From assembly GCA_016169945.1 (NCBI GenBank), contig JADLSH010000388.1:1026001-1090000 (forward strand): a stretch of 64,000 nt of DNA. The letters run 5' to 3'. Positions 24,101 through 32,342 of this stretch are shown here, piece by piece; position 1 is the stretch's first letter; every line of letters starts with the position of its first letter. This DNA is from Trachythela sp. YZ-2020. Taxonomy: Eukaryota; Cnidaria; Anthozoa; Malacalcyonacea; Clavulariidae. Below the pieces are notes generated by a model that was not told the origin of the DNA, searched no databases, and was given only the letters and a program-made list of their open reading frames with translations. Position numbers and translations under genes: made by a program.

Positions 24101-27100
24101 AAAGATGACTGAAAGTTCTATGAACAATATCCCGTATCCTGCACTAGGTGGGAGGATATGTTTTAACTATATCTGCGATATCCGACCCCTTCTAGTTGTA
24201 CTTAATTACTTTACAGTATTCCATTAGGCGCTGTAGTATCTTTCAAAATACTCACCCCCATTTAGTCAAGCAGTTGTATTTCTCCCGAAAATTGTTTTGA
24301 AATTCCAATTGACCTTCTTATATCCATTGTTTGATTTAGGGCGAATATGTTGCTCCTGACAAAATTGAGAATATTTACATCAAAAGTCCTTACGTCGCAC
24401 AGGCATTTGTTCATGGTCATAGTCTTAAGGTAAGATTTCTCGCAAAAGTTGTTTAAGATTTTTGCCCTATACTCATATTTAGACTATTTGAACTGTATTG
24501 TATGACATATTGTATAACTTAGTTTACTTTATAATAATCAAGTAAACGTTGTCCAAGTATAACATATGATGCATGTTTGTGGTTTCTTGACACTAACATT
24601 CATGACCGATCGTTTTCGATGCACAGTATAGTCAATATCCCAAGATCGTGAAGTATTTTTCAGTATATCAAGAAGCTCAAGAAATGCATTGTGACATCAT
24701 TGCATGCGATCGTATTTGCATTTCAAGTATTGTTTCTTAGTGTTTCTCATATATATTGTTTCTTTACTTTATTTGAAACGACCCTGCACCACCCACACTT
24801 TCAACCACCCTATACTATTCTTATTTCTGGCTACAGTCTTGTATAGTTGGTATTATTGTACCAGACGAAGAAATTCTGATGAAATGGGCTACAGAAAATG
24901 GTTTGTCGAAAACATTTAAAGAATTATGTGAAAACGAGGTACATTTACCATTAAAAATGAAAGTAATTTGTTATTTGTACTAATTTTTTTCTCGCTTGAA
25001 CATCACATGCATGGTAAAAGCAAGGTGTCAGCCGTTCAGCAGTTGACATACTACCAGTTTCTGCACTTTTAATGTGACACTATCAATAAAAAGATCTATC
25101 TACGTTTAGTTGTGAACATAAATAGACATTATGATGTTTTCAATTTCTCGATATCTCAATTGTCTTGTTCTTGAAATATTGACCTTTCTGAAATATGCAA
25201 GTTTAATTGATATAACAAATTCGACAATGGGGAGTAATTGCAAGGACGACGTGATATGCAGTAAAGCCCTCGTTGGCGGGCTTGATATGACATAACAAGT
25301 TCACAAATAAATCAGTATTTTGAGAGAAATTTGAGTTAAAAGTTGATGAAATTCTATGCTAATTAAGATCACATATCCAGTTGCCGTCACAGTAATTATC
25401 TCCTTTGTTTAAAGCTCATTAATTGTTTATGAATTTGAGATAGGCACAGTGTAGATTATAACGATTTCTTTTGGGCCTGACAAATGTCCGATCAACTAGA
25501 CAATTTCTCGGACATTGGCTAAGAATGGTCGGCCATGCTTTCAATAGCTTCTTATGTGTACAGGTCAGATAACTCATTATTCATGTCCATGTTGTTGCTG
25601 ATACTTGTGTGATACACTTATATTTATATGAAATGTCCTACAAAGCAATACATAATTGCATTAAAAGTAGAAACATTTGAAAGTTTAACACTCTTTCCTT
25701 CAAAGAAACCTTTAGTATTTTTAGTACCATTGTTATACGTTAAAGCATAGTTTATAGAATGAAAGATAGAGGAAAACTGTGTATTTTATTTGATCGGTCA
25801 AAATGTCCGTGCAGAATAAAACTGATCGGCCATTTGGTATCTTTGTTCGGCAAATAGCCGAATGCCGACTGTTATAATCCACACTGGATAGGCATGTGAA
25901 GTCATTTGTACGGCAGAGAATTAGAAAATGGGACTACATAAAATGGAAAATAATCGGCAGAATTAACCAAGAAGTGTGTGTGATATGTATTCTCTGTTGC
26001 TATCATTGTGCAGACGAAATAATGTTTGGTTTAAAGTAAAGTTAGATAAATACTTTTTCATTATATTATGAAGTACTTTAAAGAGTGAGTATCATGCAAG
26101 TGATCCTTTGCGCGCTTGTGTTTACATTTTATGTTTACATCCGGTTGTATTCTTTGCTTGCACATGACGTCACTACGTGTCATTAGGCGCCATCTTGGTT
26201 GATTTTAAAGTTTTGTCCAGCCGTTTACATCGAAATAGTTGAGTTACTTTAATATTTTTGGTTTGTTTTGAAAACATCTTACTGTATTATGAATAGTATA
26301 CGATTTCTGGCACAATACGACAAAGAATGAAGAATATAGATTTTGCCACGAAAATCAACCAAGATGGCGTCGATTGCAAACGAGCAATAGAGTGAGAATA
26401 TAGCGATAAGCAGCATAGGTGTTTTCATGCTGTTTCCCTTCAAAATGTCGGACTCGGAGAATGCTTCGGGAGCGACACTGTAATTTGCCACGTAAAAACC
26501 CCCCACAAATTTCACAATATATAATTATTGCTTTATAGAAGTGAAAGTAGAGCCTGGTTTTCATATGTCGCCGATGGTCGGCAATGCACTCATGGACCAT
26601 TGTTAGAGATTATTTGAAGGAGAAAATGACTTCAGGTAGACAAAGGATTTTAGTCATCAACGATCTAAGAGAATGGCACTACGAAAGCATCGGCGGCATA
26701 TGAAAACCAGGCTTAAAGTTGTTTTTCAATACGACGCGACTGGGACAAATGAACCGATACAAATCTCAGATATTAGGCAAAAAAAAGTATGTTTCTGGTC
26801 AGCGCGTGCGTCATTTTTAACTGTGCACGTGAGCGTTTTTTTTTTGCAAATACGCGATCCATCAATAACCTTCTAAAATGAAGTACACTCTTAAATATAA
26901 ACTTTATTCTATTAAACCTGCAAATTTGGTGACAGTTTAGCATTAAAAACATAAAAAATCACTATACACTTTATAAAAAATAGAAAAATACTCACCCATT
27001 TCTCCAAAAAAGCGCCTCCTTATTAACTCTTAAGAAGAAAAAAGGGCGAAAAAAAAGCCCCGTCACCGCGTCAATTCTGCACAAACCCACTGACCAGAAA

Positions 27101-28696
27101 CAGAATTTTCTTTTGCTTTTACTCATAAAATGTTTCATAAAAAGGCAGTCTTTTTGTGGGACGCAAAGCGCACAAAGGATCACTTACATGGTACTCACAC
27201 TTGATTGAAAAAGGAGGATCAAAAGGAAGATTATTTCGGATTTGAAATATTCCATCTTTTTCTCTTCATACATTTCATTTATACAGGATGTCAAAAGCAT
27301 GATTTTCAAAGATATTGTTGCTAGAGGAAAAGAAGGGAAGTTGGCATCATTTGAACAGGTTTGATAAATATTTCTAAGATTTTCAATACATGCTGAACCA
27401 GTCAGCTTTGGTAAACTCAAACGTTTGTTCTAAGAATGAATAAAAGAGCCCAGCATCTTCAAGTCGATTTATTTAGCCAATCGCGTATACCAATTACAGA
27501 ATTACAATGTAACACGATAGATATGAAAATACTATTTAGCAAGGGAGCCCAATAGAAACCATTAGGCTTGTAGGTTTTGGGCTACTTTATCAGAAATTAT
27601 GAAAGGAATAATTCGTGCACATGAGCTTTATACATTCTGTATTATTATATATCAACCATTAAGAAAACAGTTGGATAGAGCATTAAACAAATTTACATGG
27701 TATGTTATGTAGGTTATATGTTATATGTATTGTATGTATATGTTATTGATGTTATATTTACCATGTAAGTTTATTTAAATGCTCTGAAGATAATGTATAC
27801 TATATATGAACAACGAAACGTTAGCTAACAAATTTATTTTTAATATGTGTGGTTTTAAAAGCCATTTGTTGGGCTCTTTATTCATTTTAGAATAAGATTC
27901 CCGCCTAGTCTATCAATATTTAGTATACACCCAACCATTGTCCATTACAAATCCTACATTCTGATTGGCTACTCAACCGTTGACCATTCGTGATGATGGA
28001 CGTTGTGGAAAAAAAAAAAAAAACAAAAAAAAAAAAATGGCAAACTCGTTTTGTTTTTGTTTCGGAGGAATTTTTTTTTGTTTGTTTGATAGAAAAATCT
28101 ACCCCTGAGAAAACTAAAAGGCCACAAAATGAATTTTTGGCATGAAGATTTTTAAGGGAAAAAAAATAAAATTAATAAATTATTAATAATGCTTTTTACT
28201 TTACCCGCTCACGAGTGGTTAAATAACACATTATTTTAAAATTTATTTTAAATTACACGGTGTATGGATTATTTTCTCTTTCTCGAATATATTATAATAA
28301 GGTGTATTAAAAACAATTAGACAACTCGAGTTGTCGTCCGATGAGTCGATCGACTTCGGCTCGCTTCGCTTCTTATTCGCCAACTCGGACTCGTTGACTC
28401 GTTGTCTAATTGTTAAATAGCTACTTTGTTGAAACTCAGTGTTGTTTTCTAAAACTGCGCGTTACTCGTTAGAAATAGGTTTTAAACAGCTGTAGTAAGG
28501 CACTGTAAGATTTGAATTTACTTTGTTTCTATTGCAGGTCAAAAGCATTCTCTTGCATTCAGAATTATTTAGCATCGAGAACGACTTACTCACACCAACT
28601 CTGAAGTCAAAACGATTTACATTGCAGAAGAGATTTGCCGAAGAAATCGACAAATTGTACGAAAAACTCGAACAAATAGCGCAACCCAAACTTTAA
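3099..28696 (+). CDS. ACSL: Long-chain fatty acyl-CoA synthetase (ACSL), 19 exons, N-terminus missing
   Basis: ATP-dependent ligase that activates long-chain fatty acids to acyl-CoA through an acyl-AMP intermediate (ANL superfamily, usually on ER or mitochondrial outer membrane). Exons: 3099-3198, 3948-4117, 5020-5052, 5391-5442, 16459-16535, 16913-16990, 18013-18095, 18734-18785, 18947-19032, 20119-20173, 21778-21873, 22148-22220, 22648-22736, 23527-23643, 23786-23839, 24340-24429, 24837-24938, 27287-27358, 28538-28696. All introns are GT-AG with matching phases, and the sum is 1638 nt. Landmarks in order: [19 protein letters not shown]; the AMP P-loop FTSGTTGQPKG split over exons 4 and 5; [34 protein letters not shown]; and the FACS signature [12 protein letters not shown] through [16 protein letters not shown]. 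The C-terminus is natural, ending in KL and stop. About 130-150 N-terminal residues of the family are absent. It is an apparently intact gene; paralogue class within ACSL is not resolved. Confidence 0.96.
3411..3441. repeat. Perfect 15-bp hairpin
   Basis: AACCTACAGATAACT and its exact reverse complement are separated by one base. It lies in the first visible ACSL intron. It could be the core of a small palindromic element, a structured RNA or a fragile site; function unknown. Confidence 0.85.
3736..3884. repeat. Inverted-repeat element (MITE-like) just upstream of ACSL exon 2
   Basis: The left arm (CAATTATTGAAT... to TATCAAGGTC) is mirrored by the right arm (GACCTTGATATATAATTCC... to CCAATAATTG), about 50 bp each with mismatches. 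The element ends about 60 bp before the exon at 3948. Confidence 0.6.
3948..4117 (+). CDS. ACSL: ACSL exon 2 of visible set
   Basis: Acceptor CACATGTAG and donor GTAAAG. It encodes [19 protein letters not shown] through SFKDVQ, the variable segment ahead of the P-loop. The phase-1 join with 3198 gives INHSD at the boundary. Confidence 0.93.
4442..4558 (+). repeat. Penelope-associated repeat with hammerhead-like fold
   Basis: A 13-bp inverted repeat (AATACTGCGGGTC / GACCCGCAGTATT) encloses GAACTTC-CAGACGA-AGGGCCTTCG..-GAAAC-GTC-GAAGTTC at 4471-4512. That is the order of stem I, CUGANGA-like core, stem II, GAAA, NUH and stem I of a hammerhead ribozyme, with U4 replaced by A. The same box occurs on the minus strand at 57769-57810 next to a Penelope-like ORF. 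Confidence 0.55.
5802..5828. repeat. Joined CCTCGTACCCAG termini
   Basis: CCTCGTACCCAG and CTGGGTACGAGG are separated by three bases. These are the terminal sequences of the MITE at 30762-30943 without its interior. Likely a deletion derivative of that family. Confidence 0.55.
6745..6750 (-). terminator. Candidate polyadenylation signal of the collagen gene
   Basis: AATAAA on the minus strand, about 155 nt after the collagen stop codon at 6904. Position is plausible; no transcript evidence. Confidence 0.4.
6904..7379 (-). CDS. Short-chain collagen exon 4: C-terminal globular domain
   Basis: Acceptor TTCTTTAG. It encodes 158 codons with stop, including paired CAVC motifs (DVPCAVCHV and ELTCAVCTR) and an acidic [16 protein letters not shown] block. 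The Cys pattern is complete, so the domain is likely functional. Confidence 0.93.
6904..12648 (-). CDS. Membrane-anchored short-chain collagen (C4-like), 4 exons
   Basis: Exons on the minus strand: 12648-12356, 8324-8128, 7992-7846, 7379-6904. The splice phases agree and the total is 1113 nt, giving 370 residues. ATG at 12648 is chosen because the in-frame extension to 12687 has no ATG. Residues 1-16 are charged, 17-37 form a transmembrane segment (type II), 40-66 a probable coiled coil, and 74-78 a furin-type RRSKR site. Residues 116-190 are 25 uninterrupted Gly-X-Y triplets. The C-terminal part is the Cys-rich globular domain of short-chain collagens ([44 protein letters not shown]). By family it is an extracellular matrix or cuticle-type collagen made as a membrane precursor. 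It is nested antisense inside ACSL intron 4. AATAAA on the minus strand at 6750-6745 is a plausible polyadenylation signal. Confidence 0.92.
7846..7992 (-). CDS. Short-chain collagen exon 3: end of helix and start of C-terminal domain
   Basis: Acceptor CTGCCAG, donor GTAACA. It encodes [16 protein letters not shown] and on to GESGKVG, then the hallmark [20 protein letters not shown] of short-chain collagens. Confidence 0.93.
8128..8324 (-). CDS. Short-chain collagen exon 2: start of Gly-X-Y helix
   Basis: The acceptor TATGTTTAG joins AG|A to make Arg. After a short spacer ([11 protein letters not shown]) it encodes [16 protein letters not shown] and further triplets to GSKGAR, ending in phase 1 before GTAATC. 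Internal 27-bp-scale duplications of the GTAGSPGK unit are visible. Confidence 0.92.
8755..8846 (+). repeat. Dispersed repeat, copy 1 (inverse copy at 35655-35808)
   Basis: TTAGTGCAAAGTTTTTAACT and GTAAACTTTCCGGGGGGTGT recur in reverse orientation at 35655-35808. The second copy has an expanded GTATGT microsatellite in the middle. Lies upstream of collagen exon 2 in collagen intron 1. Confidence 0.65.
9118..10913. mobile_element. Non-autonomous element with about 225-248 bp inverted arms
   Basis: Arms 9118-9342 and 10666-10913 are near-identical inverted copies, starting AGGCGCGT...GTCGTACATAACACG. They enclose about 1.3 kb without a recognisable ORF. The right arm has a 20-25 bp insertion. 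The element sits in the first intron of the collagen gene. A long-TIR DNA element is the best reading; family unknown. Confidence 0.75.
9536..9561. repeat. (TA)n microsatellite
   Basis: A run of TA dinucleotides inside the loop of the long-TIR element. Confidence 0.9.
10935..11312 (+). repeat. Dispersed repeat, about 370 bp (inverse copy at 34091-34370)
   Basis: The segment from TGATGGTATAGATATCAAAT to ACTATCCTTGGATCACTAGT matches the reverse complement of 34091-34370 almost throughout. The two copies lie 23 kb apart in opposite orientation. Confidence 0.75.
11430..11860. other. Region rich in TTCCTCA/TGAGGAA boxes
   Basis: The heptamer TTCCTCA or its complement recurs roughly a dozen times here. 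A similar run occurs at 8575-8640 (AATGTTCCTC blocks). No coding sense is seen. It may be a decayed repeat family with internal short repeats. Confidence 0.4.
12356..12648 (-). CDS. Short-chain collagen exon 1: cytosolic tail, TM, furin site
   Basis: Encodes residues 1-98 up to the donor GTAGGT. The hydrophobic block [17 protein letters not shown] is followed by a heptad-like stretch and RRSKR. It supports a type II membrane precursor that may be released by a furin-like protease. Confidence 0.88.
13596..13925 (+). repeat. tRNA-derived SINE
   Basis: Starts TTCGGTGGCGCATTCGTCAG, followed by a B-box-like AGTTCGATTCTC, then the body CGTGGGTTTTCTCCGGGCAC and TCCGGTTTCCTCCCACAGGG. The tail ends GAGCTGAATAATGTATGTGT. 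This is the layout of pol III SINEs common in cnidarian genomes. The ORF overlapping it is not a gene. Confidence 0.75.
14238..14552. repeat. MITE with about 60-bp inverted ends (TAAGGCCATGT family)
   Basis: The ends TAAAGGCCATGTTACACGAG and CCCCGTGTGACATGGCCTTA mirror each other, followed by AATTTTTGCTGCAACTTGCA on both sides. A TTAA/TAA-like target is suggested. A diverged partial copy is at 18522-18620. Confidence 0.75.
14875..15000 (+). repeat. SINE with tRNA-like head
   Basis: 14875-14948 has a perfect A box (TAGCTCAGTTG), a perfect B box (GGTTCGATTCC), a D arm and a T arm. The acceptor stem has one A-A mismatch, the anticodon stem closes on A-A, and position 33 is not U. It is followed by a TAGTTGCATTTTTCGCAGCT tail without CCA or a T-run. 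I read it as a SINE head rather than a working tRNA gene. Confidence 0.6.
15150..16065. repeat. Composite repeat: GTTCGAGATA direct repeats around an inner inverted element
   Basis: GTTCGAGATAACCGGG and similar copies occur at 15154-15246, and again in the same direction at 16008-16050. Between them, GGATTATTCTAAG near 15284 and CTTGGAATAATCTC near 15990 form inverted ends. A second hairpin (GGTCTCACC... / GGTGAGACT) lies at 15686-15754. Likely one element inserted into another. Confidence 0.45.
16069..16376 (+). repeat. SINE, copy 1 of intron pair
   Basis: GTGGCAGATGCGGTTAGCGC... through CTTCGAGGGTTTTTCTCCGG and TTCCTCCCTCACTAAAAACT to AGACCTGTTAAGGC-type end. It is the same element as 17089-17400. 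It lies about 80 bp before ACSL exon 5. Confidence 0.75.
16459..16535 (+). CDS. ACSL: ACSL exon 5, second half of AMP-binding P-loop
   Basis: Acceptor TTTTATAG, donor GTAAGA. It encodes [17 protein letters not shown] and completes FTSGTTG from 5391-5442 across the 11-kb intron. The family usually has His after the MIT/MVT residues; here it is Asn (ITN). Confidence 0.92.
17089..17400 (+). repeat. SINE, copy 2 of intron pair
   Basis: Direct-orientation copy of 16069-16376. The two copies flank ACSL exons 5 and 6. An open frame runs from exon 6 into this copy, but it is not coding beyond the donor at 16991. Confidence 0.75.
17746..17987. repeat. MITE with CACTGCAAAAAA termini
   Basis: Inverted ends CACTGCAAAAAATTATGTGT and ATATTTTTTGCAGTG, with repeated ATTTACACA blocks between them. 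It ends 25 bp before ACSL exon 7, so the splice acceptor region starts directly at its edge. Confidence 0.7.
18083..18486 (+). repeat. Duplicated exon 7 end plus splice donor around an inserted element
   Basis: ACAGTTGTTGAGGTAAATTA at 18084 (end of ACSL exon 7 and its donor) recurs at 18448 with further similarity for about 39 bp. Between them, TGTCTTAGGCG and CGCCTATGACA form inverted ends of a roughly 310-bp element with a G-run. The copy cannot extend the exon because TAA follows in frame. Confidence 0.6.
18522..18620 (+). repeat. Fragment of the 14238-14552 MITE family
   Basis: CAACTTGCAACGCAATTTCT and the following TTATCTAAAAAGTATTAGCA match the left half of the MITE at 14238 with divergence. 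Confidence 0.6.
19784..20095 (+). repeat. Intronic repeat, copy 1 (direct copy at 26776-27118)
   Basis: Shares long blocks such as ATTAAACCTGCAAATTTGG and TATACACTTTATAAAAAATA with 26776-27118 in the same direction. Ends shortly before ACSL exon 10. Confidence 0.8.
20636..20700. repeat. AGTCAACTCGG/GTTGTCTAATTG repeat
   Basis: Blocks GTCAACTCGGCCTCGTTGTC and TAATTGTTAAACAG resemble 28314-28413. Short non-coding repeat in ACSL intron 10. Confidence 0.45.
21408..21480. repeat. (TGTGC)n pentanucleotide repeat
   Basis: About 14 tandem units. Its minus-strand translation (AQHST repeats) is an artefact. Confidence 0.95.
21595..21760. repeat. MITE remnant with GATTTGTCGGGCCGATTT arms
   Basis: A perfect 18-bp inverted pair lies at about 21614-21631 and 21729-21746, with weaker outer similarity (GTTTACACACTGC). 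It ends about 20-30 bp before ACSL exon 11. Related end sequence occurs near 47889. Confidence 0.65.
22880..23400. repeat. Minisatellite, 17-bp unit GTGTCCGTATTAGAGAG
   Basis: About 30 imperfect units with substitutions and one- or two-base length changes, in ACSL intron 13 (22737-23526). No spacers of constant size, so not CRISPR. Confidence 0.95.
23527..24429 (+). CDS. ACSL: ACSL exons 14-16 carrying the FACS signature
   Basis: Three in-phase exons (23527-23643, 23786-23839, 24340-24429) encode [34 protein letters not shown] and [13 protein letters not shown]. These form the hinge and C-terminal-lid motif of fatty acyl-CoA synthetases. The catalytic-lid lysines and the [10 protein letters not shown] block are intact. 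Confidence 0.95.
25447..25886. mobile_element. hAT-like MITE with 8-bp TSD
   Basis: TIR CAGTGTAGATTATAAC against CAGTGTGGATTATAAC. Perfect 8-bp target duplication GATAGGCA at 25439-25446 and 25887-25894. 440 bp, non-coding, in ACSL intron 17. Confidence 0.88.
26187..26370. repeat. MITE with CGCCATCTTGGTTGATTTT ends
   Basis: A 19-bp perfect inverted repeat bounds about 184 bp in ACSL intron 17. No clear target duplication. Confidence 0.75.
26551..26714. repeat. MITE with GCCTGGTTTTCATATG ends
   Basis: AGCCTGGTTTTCATATGTCG and CGGCATATGAAAACCAGGCT are inverted copies, followed by CCGATG on both sides. Confidence 0.7.
26776..27118 (+). repeat. Intronic repeat, copy 2 of 19784-20095
   Basis: Direct copy with small insertions (for example an extra GTGAGCG and a T-run). 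It lies about 170 bp before ACSL exon 18. Confidence 0.8.
27426..27896. repeat. Inverted-repeat element with GAATGAATAAAAGAGCCCA ends
   Basis: The right end, TGGGCTCTTTATTCATTTTA, mirrors the left. 470 bp, no ORF, in the last ACSL intron. Confidence 0.65.
28314..28413. repeat. Short inverted-repeat element, CAATTAGACAAC ends
   Basis: CAATTAGACAAC and GTTGTCTAATTG bound about 100 bp with GACTTCGGCTCGCTTCGC-type filling. Located about 120 bp before the last ACSL exon. Confidence 0.6.
28538..28696 (+). CDS. ACSL: ACSL terminal exon
   Basis: Acceptor TATTGCAG. It encodes 52 residues ending in [12 protein letters not shown] and a TAA. The segment [16 protein letters not shown] matches the conserved LTPTLKxKR end of ACSL proteins. 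The first downstream AATAAA that I see is at 29899. Confidence 0.93.
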   Translation, partial: VKSILLHSELFSIENDLLTPTLKSKRFTLQKRFAEEIDKLYEKLEQIAQPKL

Positions 28697-30546
28697 TTAG
28701 GAAAGTACATCATTAGCATTATTTTCTATAACTTTCTGAACTATTATAACCAGAACTAATTTTTTATAACTTTCCTTTAGGCTAGTTTTCCTTTAGTGAA
28801 AATTTCACATTCTTAATTTAGTTTATGCCTAGATCGTAAGGAAATATTCAAATTGTTTTTCTTTCGCTTCTGTCACATATGTAATAGAAATTATATTATA
28901 ATTAGTAGCCATATGATAATAGCTTTTCCCACTTACTATTATTACTTATTATGACACAGTCACGACCGGAATCTGCAGCCAAAATTGACACTTGAGCCAG
29001 GTCAACCTGGCTTAACTAAGTATGCGTAGATTGTACATGTCGGATTGATCTCAATATTGATGTGGCGAGATACCAAGTTATTTCAAGATATAGTCGCCAA
29101 GTACGGGCTCCACTTGCACGTACGTACGCACAATTGCACGCACGTATGTGTTTATACTTTCGTGAAATTTGATTGGTTAAAAACTTGGAAACCGCACGGA
29201 AAAGTGAGAATAAGAAGTTACTGTCATCATACGTAAAACAAAAGTTAGCGGCCGCGACGCGATCATTTAGCGATCATTTTCGAGTCACACGTGATTCCTT
29301 ACGTGATTCCGTGATCGGACACCGATTGCTGCAATGTGCAGTTGTCTGATTCGAGCATCATCTCAGTGGTATGCGAGAAGAGTGCTTTCTGTTTGGCTCT
29401 ACCAAACACCGCAGGTTTTCTTCAGTTACTCCTAAAAGAGATGGCTTTAGTGTACTTCGAGCTAGGAAGAACAGTCATGAAATGATAAAACTATCCAATA
29501 TGCAAGAGTTGATTATCAACAAGCGAAGCTTTTGGCCAAAGTATTTGGATAAAAGCCGAGGTTCGAAGTATTTAACTGACTGACTATTGCATGTTGATAA
29601 GACTTACTCAAAAGAGTATTAAAAGAAAACGCTCTCAGTTGGAATGACTTGCTTCTTGGCATTCTTATTGTTTTATATGTATGATTGTCAAACAATGGAC
29701 ATGTATTGTCAAACAATGGACATGTATGATTGGAAAACAATGGACATAAGTGCAGCGTGCACTGGATGATAATAGAATAAGAATTGTACGCACTATTTAA
29801 AAGAGCATGCATGATTTGCATGTAATTTCAAAAGAATCGCGATTTGTTATTCAAATGATTTCGTAATTCGTGAAGGAAGGGCGGTTAAGTCATTTGTCAA
29901 TAAACTTGCTTCACAATAATCTGCTTGATTAATTAAACGCCTGCTTTTCTGTTGGTATTTTTTTACCGACTTAGTTACAGCAAGCTTGAAGGAGTTCGTA
30001 TATTATGATGGAAATACAAATTGGCAGAATTGCATGGCAGGGTAGAAAATTAAAATTCAACAAACGAAATTCGCCAGAACACATTTCGTTGTCAAAATGT
30101 CGCTTCACTGTCATGATTTGATCAGTGCTTCAAATATACTTGGATATTGGTCGTAGTTTTGCCGTTTGTGATAGACGTTCGAAAACAGAGACAGCTAAAG
30201 TGCGTATGGTATACAAAAGTATAGAGTAAGTAAAAATTGAGAATTGTGACTTCTGCGGGGTCTAAACTGAGTGTCAACTTGAACCGCTCATGTTGTTCTA
30301 CAAACAACAGCAAATTCATCCCGCTTGGTGGGGAGGATTTTGTTGTTTTTGACATTGTTTTGAGAGGGTTTATTTGGGGAAATTTTCATCCCGTTAACTG
30401 GCCGAGATCTTACATTTCTCAAGTGAGATCTCAGCAGCGGAGTTAGTCCTGTTGTCCATATAAACGCAAAACTGACCCAAATATAAGCCCTAACCTATCT
30501 AATCCTGACTCACCTAATCCTTTTCACGTTTGTACAGCGTTGTATG
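28697..30546. other. ACSL 3' flank, no gene recognised
   Basis: Contains the presumed ACSL 3' UTR, a small tandem repeat of AACAATGGACATG (29690-29745) and an AATAAA at 29899. The open frame at 29371-29583 (70 residues, basic) matches nothing that I recognise. Confidence 0.5.
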
Positions 30547-30618
30547 GACATTAGTGAGTTTACGAACTACGACGCGTTCACCTCGACGACGCCACGTCAA
30601 TTTATGCTTGACATAAGC

Positions 30619-31102
30619 TAGCCTGCGTGGCCGGCCCTCGTTGGAGGGGAAAATAAGAACAGGGAATGAGGGCCTGCAAGAAAACCCAGGAAGGAAATGT
30701 ATTCGCTTGTGCATAAACATGTCAATCAAGACGAAGAAATGTAATAATATATTCCTGTGTGCAGCCTCGTACCCAGGCGCTTTTAAGGAAAATAATAAAA
30801 ATCGCGTTCAGCTAATTTATAGAGATCAGTGGCTAAGCTGAGCGAGCGCGCGGGGATGCTTGCTAATCTCAGCCACTGATCTCTATAAATTAGCTGAACG
30901 CGATTTTTTTTCTTTTCCTTAAAAGCGCCTGGGTACGAGGCTGTCCTGTGTGCGTAAACATGTCAATTAATTCTTGGTGTTGACCAATCAAATTCTACGT
31001 TCAAATATTGGACGGCGTTTAGTCATGAAAGCTGGGTTTTCTTGCAGGCCCTCATTCCCTGTTCTTCTTTTCCCCTCCAACGAGGGCCGGCCACGCAGGC
31101 TA
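30619..31102. mobile_element. Middle MITE of the nest, 70-bp TIR, 9-bp TSD
   Basis: Ends TAGCCTGCGTGGCCGGCCCT and its complement continue for about 70 bp. Flanked by identical GACATAAGC at 30610-30618 and 31103-31111. A 9-bp duplication with long TIRs fits a Mutator-like (MULE) origin. Confidence 0.9.
30762..30943. mobile_element. Inner MITE of the nest, near-complete palindrome, 9-bp TSD
   Basis: CAGCCTCGTACCCAGGCGCT arms of about 80 bp fold on each other. Flanked by identical TCCTGTGTG at 30753-30761 and 30944-30952. It is inserted into the loop of the middle MITE. A core-deleted relative is at 5802-5828. Confidence 0.9.
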
Positions 31103-31439
31103 GACATAAGCCACAGGAATTAACTATACTGCTTTAATTGTCTAAAGCATGTTTTAACAACCTTAGAAACGTTTAAATTAGGCTAAAACACTCCGATGTT
31201 TAGCTGAAATTTGTCGTTCGGTCAACGTTATAAAACAGCTCTCACGACGCAACCAGCTTTCACATTACTCAGAAGACGTGAAAATTCCTCATTTGACGAT
31301 GTCATAAGAATGGCAACGCTGCTGAGGAAACCCCTGGGACCACAAATTTTCATCCTTTTTGTCTTGCATGACGTATATCTTTGTTTTGCAGGCACGTCGT
31401 CGAGCTGGTCGCGTCGTAGATCGTAAACTCCCTAATGTC

Positions 31440-32340
31440 TATCTGATCACGTAGCCACGTAATCATGCATGCATGTTTAAATGGCCGAGTATTCTATAAT
31501 TGTACCCAAAATACTTTCCATTAATTATAAAAAATTTCATCGCGAGTCTCGATTACCGGGGTGTCCTGCTAACCGAAAAAGGTTTGACCTAATATTAGAA
31601 ATAATATTTATGCGAAAAACGGCTCTATCTGTAGTGAGGAAATCATTGTAGGAAACCGTGAAATATAATTCCTTTTGTTCGATAAAATCCATTTCTTTAT
31701 TGCCGCGAAAAGTATCGCTTTAGAAAAACTAGATATTTTTCCAACGTTTATATATTTTTGTGATTTGTGTATTTTTCGTGATTTTTCTGAAGTTGTACGT
31801 TTCCTCGCAACGGTGTATTACAGCTCCCTGAACACGGGCTAAAAACAGACACGTTGTTCTATTCAATGAACTCACCTAAATCAATGAATCTTTTGGATAG
31901 CATGCGCTAGCTACAGACGCTCGCCTTCAAATGTTTGGCTATTTACGGGTGTCCGCGGAGATAATAGCGCCATACCTTGGGTCCTTGTTCTATGATGTAT
32001 TCCATAGTGATTGAAGAAATTCTATTAATGCAGAAAAGCAATTCCAGACTTCCTGCATGTCATTGTATCTTAAGTGATGAATGATGTGGAGTTTTGATCA
32101 ACGCTTAGTCTCGCTATAAAGCTGGCTTTAGTCGACCAAAAGTCCAAAATAGAACTACTTGATAAGGGGAAGAAGCTAAGAGTAAGAAAACTTGCCGTTT
32201 GCGTTGAGGGCTTTTACTTCGACACAATGTAGTCTAGTCCGCTAGTAATTGTGTCGTATTTTTGGAGTGCTATATGTCAACAGACAAGCATTCGCTTTGC
32301 CCAAACAACGCAATTTGATACAGATATATTTTACATCGTT
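31440..32340. other. No feature recognised
   Basis: AT-rich sequence without coding signature or clear repeat structure. Confidence 0.4.
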
Positions 32341-32342
32341 CC

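Larger units (their letters stand above)
30547..31439. mobile_element. Outer MITE of a three-level nest
   Basis: About 48-bp inverted ends, GACATTAGTGAGTTTACGA against TCGTAAACTCCCTAATGTC plus inner CTACGACGCG blocks. No clear target duplication. Carries 30619-31102 inside it. Confidence 0.75.

Noticed and set aside
29371..29583. 70-residue plus-strand ORF (MREECFLFGSTKHRRFSS)
   Set aside because: No recognisable family, no splice context; may be chance.
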